From positions 1,922,001 through 1,986,000 of the forward strand of contig NC_046674.1 of NCBI RefSeq assembly GCF_003369915.1: a DNA stretch of 64,000 nucleotides, in the 5' to 3' direction. Under the pieces are notes generated by a model, which was not told where the DNA came from, made no database searches, and was given only the letters and a program-made list of their open reading frames with translations. Position 1 is the stretch's first letter. Each line of letters opens with the position of its first letter. Positions 59,020-64,000 of the stretch are shown here, one piece after another. The position numbers and the translations under genes were made by a program. The DNA comes from Drosophila miranda (taxonomy: Eukaryota; Arthropoda; Insecta; Diptera; Drosophilidae).

Positions 59020-60069
59020 ATTGTGCTGGAGAAAATGTCCCTCATCCTTGATAAGGACTCGTATCAAATCAAGAATATATATGACTGGAGGAAACATCCT
59101 TGATCCTTGATAGGAATTCCATAAAATCAGGGATTTTCTTCCGGTCATAGGAAGCAGTGGCACGCCAGGAACGGCCCACAAATAACGGGGTTTCGGGCTA
59201 TTGTTTTTCAACAACAAAAATTGTTGTTGTTGTACAACAACAAACCCTCAAACATATTTTATTGGCCGAGACCCTCGCTATGCCGCCAAGTAAAGTTATT
59301 AAGCTATTATTTATTTATTTACTTTAGTTAACTTTGCCTTTTATTTTAGCAGGTCGCCCCCTCCGGGGGCCAGGACACCGATATGCCCACCAGTGGTTTC
59401 ACCCTTCAGGTCTTCCGGTTCATATGGGTAAGTGTGCGTTCGATGACGGCTGTCTACTCCAGGCGGCTGAACATCTGTCATTGCGAGGTCTCCGCCCTCT
59501 CCTGCGCTCCTGCCGCTGGTGTACCTGTATTTATATTTTAAAGTATATCCTTCTTCACTTCTTCTGTTCGCCTGGTATCCCAGATTTGAAATTCTTGTTT
59601 TTCTCCATATGAGCGGTGGAAATTTGAATGTTGTTGTTGTACAACAACAAAAATTTGTTGTAAAACAATTGACAACAACAACTTTTGCTGTTTTCTCCGT
59701 TATTTGTTGCCCGATCGGGACGTGAGGCGGCTTCCTGTTTTTGGAATGTCATCCTTGATCAAGGATATTTTCTCCAGACATATACATATATCTTGTTTTC
59801 TCCCTTATTTGTTTTTGGGAAAAATATACGGGATCCTTTATAAAGGTTGCATTAAGTCGGGTACATTTTTCCGATAACAGGAAGCCATCACACTGATCGG
59901 GTCACAAATAGCGGAGAAACAATAAAACAAAACTGGCTCGTTGTAGTCTGTTGATAATTGTTCTACAACAAATATTAGAAAAAACTCATTTTCTCCAACG
60001 ATTTTGGTTGTTGTGCAACAAAAGTCCTCAACTTGCGACCAATGGCCGATTTTTTCCTATTTTCTTTGG
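59020..60069. mobile_element. Transposon-like block with repeated inverted modules
   Basis: Related modules occur in both orientations. 59028-59250 runs CTGGAGAAAATGTCC, CATCCTTGAT, GGAAGCAGTGGCACG, CACAAATAACGGGG and an AACAA/TTGTT palindrome. 59628-59780 carries the reverse complement of the same order (TTGTTGTTGTACAACAACAA, CTCCGTTATTTGTTG, GGCTTCCTG, ATCAAGGATATTTTCTCC). 59880-60010 repeats GGAAGCCATCAC, CACAAATAGCGGAGAAA and another AACAA-rich dyad. Such inverted arms suggest a non-autonomous DNA element or a nested cluster. No transposase is present. The block leads directly into the satellite. Confidence 0.5.
59353..59427 (+). other. Exon-shaped 75-bp segment inside the inverted repeats
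   Basis: A pyrimidine-rich acceptor ending TTTTAGCAG and a perfect GTAAGT donor bound exactly 75 nt. This reads as 25 codons without a stop (starts VAPSGGQDTDMPTSGF, ends VFRFIW). Base composition is GC-rich compared with its AT-rich surroundings. I do not recognise the protein. It could be a captured gene fragment. Confidence 0.35.
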
Positions 60070-63000
60070 TTATATCGTCGAATAGTCGATTCAAAAGCCG
60101 ATCGGGTTGCGGCATGTCTTTCCGTGCTCGGGAGAGTCCTGCCAATCGACTGCCATTGGAAAAAAGGACAAGGTCCTTCACCGAACGGGCCCTATTTATC
60201 TGAGATATAGCCTTCCGAAGATTGACATATCATGAAAATACTGGCTTCTTCCGCAAGTTATAGACTGCTAAACGGCAGCCGATCTGGGAGCGGCACGTCT
60301 CTCCGTGATCGGGAGAGTGCTGCCAATCGACTGCCATCAGAAAAAGGGACATACATTTTTTCACGATTTTCGCATAAAATCATGATGGTTACATCATTAA
60401 ATTTGCCAAAAATCGGCCTCATTTTCGAGGTCGAGATGTTGATGCCGACCGACAGTCTGGATCCTCACGATGCTGGAAGACTAGGTGCTTCACCGATCGG
60501 GTTCATTTATCTGAGATATAGCCTCCCGAAGATTGGCATATCATGAAAATACTGGTTTCTTCTGCACGCTATATCTCTGCAATACGGCAGCCGATCGGGG
60601 TGCGGCATGTCTTTCCGTGCTCGGGAGAGTCCTGCCAATCGACTGCCGTTGGAAAAAAGGACATCAATTTGTTCACGATCTTCGCAAAAAATCATGATGG
60701 TTACATCATTAAATTTGCCAAAAATCGGCCTCATTTTCGAAGTCGAGATTTTGATGCCGACCGACAGTCTTGATTCTCACGATCCTGGAAGACTAGGTCC
60801 AAAAGGACAAGGTCCTTCACCGAACGGGCCCTATTTATCTGAGATATAGCCTTCCGAAGATTGACATATTATGAAAATACTGGTTTCTTCTGCACGCTAT
60901 ATCTCTGCAATACGGCAGCCGATCGGGGTGCGGCATGTCTTTCCGTGCTCTGGAGAGTCCTGCCAATCGACTGCCATTGGAAAAAAGGACTAGGTTCTTC
61001 ACCGAACGGGCCCTATTCATCTGAGATATAGCCTTCCGAAGATTGGCATATCATGAAAATACTGGTTTCTTCTGCACGCTATATCTCTGCAATACGGCAG
61101 CCGATCGGGGTGCGGCATGTCTTTCCGTGCTCTGGAGAGTCCTGCCAATCGACTGCCATTGGAAAAAAGGACAAGGTTCTTCACCGAACGGGCCCTATTC
61201 ATCTGAGATATAGCCCTCCGAAGATTGGCATTTCATGAAAATACTGGTTTCTTCTGCACGCTATATCTCTGCAATACGGCAGCCGATCGGGGTGCGGCAT
61301 GTCTTTCCGTGCTCTGGAGAGTCCTGCCAATCGACTGCCATTGGAAAAAAGGACTAGGTTCTTCACCGAACGGGCCCTATTCATCTGAGATATAGCCTTC
61401 CGAAGATTGGCATATCATGAAAATACTGGTTTCTTCTGCACGCTATATCTCTGCAATACGGCAGCCGATCGGGGTGCGGCATGTCTTTCCGTGCTCTGGA
61501 GAGTCCTGCCAATCGACTGCCATTGGAAAAAAGGACTAGGTTCTTCACCGAACGGGCCCTATTCATCTGAGATATAGCCCTCCGAAGATTGGCATATCAT
61601 GAAAATACTGGTTTCTTCTGCACGCTATATCTCTGCAATACGGCAGCCGATCGGGGTGCGGCATGTCTTTCCGTGCTCTGGAGAGTCCTGCCAATCGACT
61701 GCCATTGGAAAAAAGGACAAGGTTCTTCACCGAACGGGCCCTATTCATCTGAGATATAGCCCTCCGAAGATTGGCATATCATGAAAATACTGGTTTCTTC
61801 TGCACGCTATATCTCTGCAATACGGCAGCCGATCGGGGTGCGGCATGTCTTTCCGTGCTCTGGAGAGTCCTGCCAATCGACTGCCATTGGAAAAAAGGAC
61901 TAGGTCCTTCACCGAAAGTGCCCTATTTATCTGAGATATAGCCTTCCGAAGATTGGCATATCATGAAAATACTGGTTTCTTCTGCACGCTATATCTCTGC
62001 AATACGGCAGCCGATCGGGGTGCGGCATGTCTTTCCGTGCTCGGGAGAGTCCTGCCAATCGACTGCCGTTGGAAAAAAGGACATCAATTTTTTCACGATT
62101 TTCGCAAAAAATCATGATGGTGACATCATTAAATTTGCCAAAAATCGGCCTCATTTTCGAGGTCGAGATGTTGATGCCGACCGACAGTCTGGATCCTCAC
62201 GATGCTGGAAGACTAGGTGCTTCACCGATCGGGCCCTATTTATCTGAGATATAGCCTCCCGAAGATTGGCATATCATGAAAATACTGGTTTCTTCTGCAC
62301 GCTATATCTCTGCAATACGGCAGCCGATCGGGGTGCGGCATGTCTTTCCGTGCTCTGGAGAGTCCTGCCAATCGACTGCCATTGGAAAAAAGGACTAGGT
62401 TCTTCACCGAACGGGCCCTATTCATCTGAGATATAGCCTTCCGAAGATTGGCATATCATGAAAATACTGGTTTCTTCTGCACGCTATATCTCTGCAATAC
62501 GGCAGCCGATCGGGGTGCGGCATGTCTTTCCGTGCTCTGGAGAGTCCTGCCAATCGACTGCCATTGGAAAAAAGGACTAGGTTCTTCACCGAACGGGCCC
62601 TATTCATCTGAGATATAGCCTTCCGAAGATTGGCATATCATGAAAATACTGGTTTCTTCTGCACGCTATATCTCTGCAATACGGCAGCCGATCGGGGTGC
62701 GGCATGTCTTTCCGTGCTCTGGAGAGTCCTGCCAATCGACTGCCATTGAAAAAAAGGACTAGGTCCTTCACCGATCGGGCCCTATTTATCTGAGATATAG
62801 CCTCCCGAAGATTGGCATATCATGAAAATACTGGTTTCTTCTGCACGCTATATCTCTGCAATACGGCAGCCGATCGGGGTGCGGCATGTCTTTCCGTGCT
62901 CTGGAGAGTCCTGCCAATCAACTGCCATTGGAAAAAAGGACTAGGTTCTTCACCGAACGGGCCCTATTCATCTGAGATATAGCCTCCCGAAGATTGGCAT

Positions 63001-64000
63001 ATCATGAAAATACTGGTTTCTTCTGCACGCTATATCTCTGCAATACGGCAGCCGATCGGGGTGCGGCATGTCTTTCCGTGCTCTGGAGAGTCCTGCCAAT
63101 CGACTGCCATTGGAAAAAAGGACTAGGTTCTTCACCGAACGGGCCCTATTCATCTGAGATATAGCCTTCCGAAGATTGGCATATCATGAAAATACTGGTT
63201 TCTTCTGCACGCTATATCTCTGCAATACGGCAGCCGATCGGGGTGCGGCATGTCTTTCCGTGCTCTGGAGAGTCCTGCCAATCGACTGCCATTGGAAAAA
63301 AGGACTAGGTTCTTCACCGAACGGGCCCTATTCATCTGAGATATAGCCCTCCGAAGATTGGCATATCATGAAAATACTGGTTTCTTCTGCACGCTATATC
63401 TCTGCAATACGGCAGCCGATCGGGGTGCGGCATGTCTTTCCGTGCTCGGGAGAGTCCTGCCAATCGACTGCCGTTGGAAAGAAAGGACATCAATTTTTTC
63501 ACGATTTTCGCAAAAAATCATGATGGTGACATCATTAAATTTGCCAAAAATCGGCCTCATTTTCGAGGTCGAGATGTTGATGCCGACCGACAGTCTGGAT
63601 CCTCACGATGCTGGAAGACTAGGTGCTTCACCGATCGGGCCCCATTTATCTGAGATATAGCCTCCCGAAGATTGGCATATCATGAAAATACTGGTTTCTT
63701 CTGCACGCTATATCTCTGCAATACGGCAGCCGATCGGGGTGCGGCATGTCTTTCCGTGCTCGGGAGAGTCCTGCCAATCGACTGCCGTTGGAAAAAAGGA
63801 CATCAATTTTTTCACGATTTTCGCAAAAAATCATGATGGTGACATCATTAAATTTGCCAAAAATCGGCCTCGTTTTCGAGGTCGAGATGTTGATGCCGAC
63901 CGACAGTCTGGATCCTCACGATGCTGGAAGACTAGGTGCTTCATCGATCGGGCCCCATTTATCTGAGATATAGCCTCCCGAAGATTGGCATATCATGAAA
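60070..64000. repeat. Satellite array of 182-bp and ~313-bp monomers, continuing past the window
   Basis: Using CATGAAAATACTGG as anchor, monomers start at 60231, 60542, 60870 (TATG), 61052, 61234, 61416, 61598, 61780, 61962, 62275, 62457, 62639, 62821, 63003, 63185, 63367, 63681 and 63994. Twelve intervals are exactly 182 bp and five are 311-328 bp. All share a core with GCAGCCGATCGGGG and CGGCATGTCTTTCCGTGC. Long monomers carry an extra ~131 bp that contains TTTTTTCACGATTTTCGC and GATGCCGACCGACAGTCTGG. Monomers are nearly identical, pointing to recent amplification. Open frames in the monomers shift frame because 182 is not a multiple of three, so they are not genes. No known satellite family is recognised. 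Confidence 0.95.

Noticed and set aside
60507..63834. Repeated 61- to 75-codon - strand frames in every satellite monomer (MNRARSVKNL.. type)
   Set aside because: They recur with the 182-bp period, which is not a multiple of three, and encode no known domain. They are repeat artefacts, not a gene family.
60070..64000. Regularly spaced repeats resembling a CRISPR array
   Set aside because: Monomers are head-to-tail with no unique spacers, are 182-313 bp long and lie in an animal genome. This is satellite DNA.

Overview
The window is nuclear DNA from a fly of the genus Drosophila, most likely an obscura-group species. Short introns with GT..AG ends, dense protein-coding genes and long microsatellite-rich introns fit this. 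The gene set (peroxidasin, MEP-1, mitochondrial prolyl-tRNA synthetase, snurportin) matches my memory of the D. melanogaster 3L 62E neighbourhood (Muller element D). Species and band are inference. The sequence looks neither bacterial nor viral.

Layout. Positions 45-1623 hold two tandem HotDog acyl-CoA thioesterases on the + strand. They converge with Peroxidasin (Pxn, - strand, 1867-29920), whose nine coding exons I could join into a 1536-residue product. Its first coding intron is about 17.3 kb, is full of simple repeats and carries no convincing nested gene. Positions 29921-33551 are intergenic, with a direct duplication of about 550 bp around transposon-derived DNA. Next come a small KIAA1143/DUF4604 protein (33552-35569, +), the chromatin zinc-finger protein MEP-1 (38871-42860, +), an unrecognised glycosylated secreted protein (44474-45185, -), an unrecognised Ser/Thr-rich secreted protein (47483-48528, +) and an unrecognised four-pass membrane protein with a proline-rich tail (50638-52216, +).

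From 52333 to 57404 is a compact housekeeping cluster: mitochondrial prolyl-tRNA synthetase (-), snurportin (+) and a DNTTIP1-like subunit of the MiDAC deacetylase complex (+). The first two share a divergent promoter with a DRE/BEAF-type site. The last two are so close that they may share one transcript. Two decayed borealin-family copies follow (57605-58772), then transposon-like inverted repeats around an exon-shaped segment (59020-60069), and a satellite array of 182-bp and about 313-bp monomers that runs off the end (60070-64000).

The genes do not form one pathway. Common themes are nuclear regulation (MEP-1, DNTTIP1-like, snurportin), extracellular matrix (Pxn), and metabolism or organelle translation (thioesterases, ProRS-m). 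The least explained parts are the satellite with its internal-deletion monomer, the borealin relics, the GCAUG arrays in Pxn introns and the duplicated promoter-like segment before the KIAA1143 homologue. I found no clearly new biological system; these are leads.
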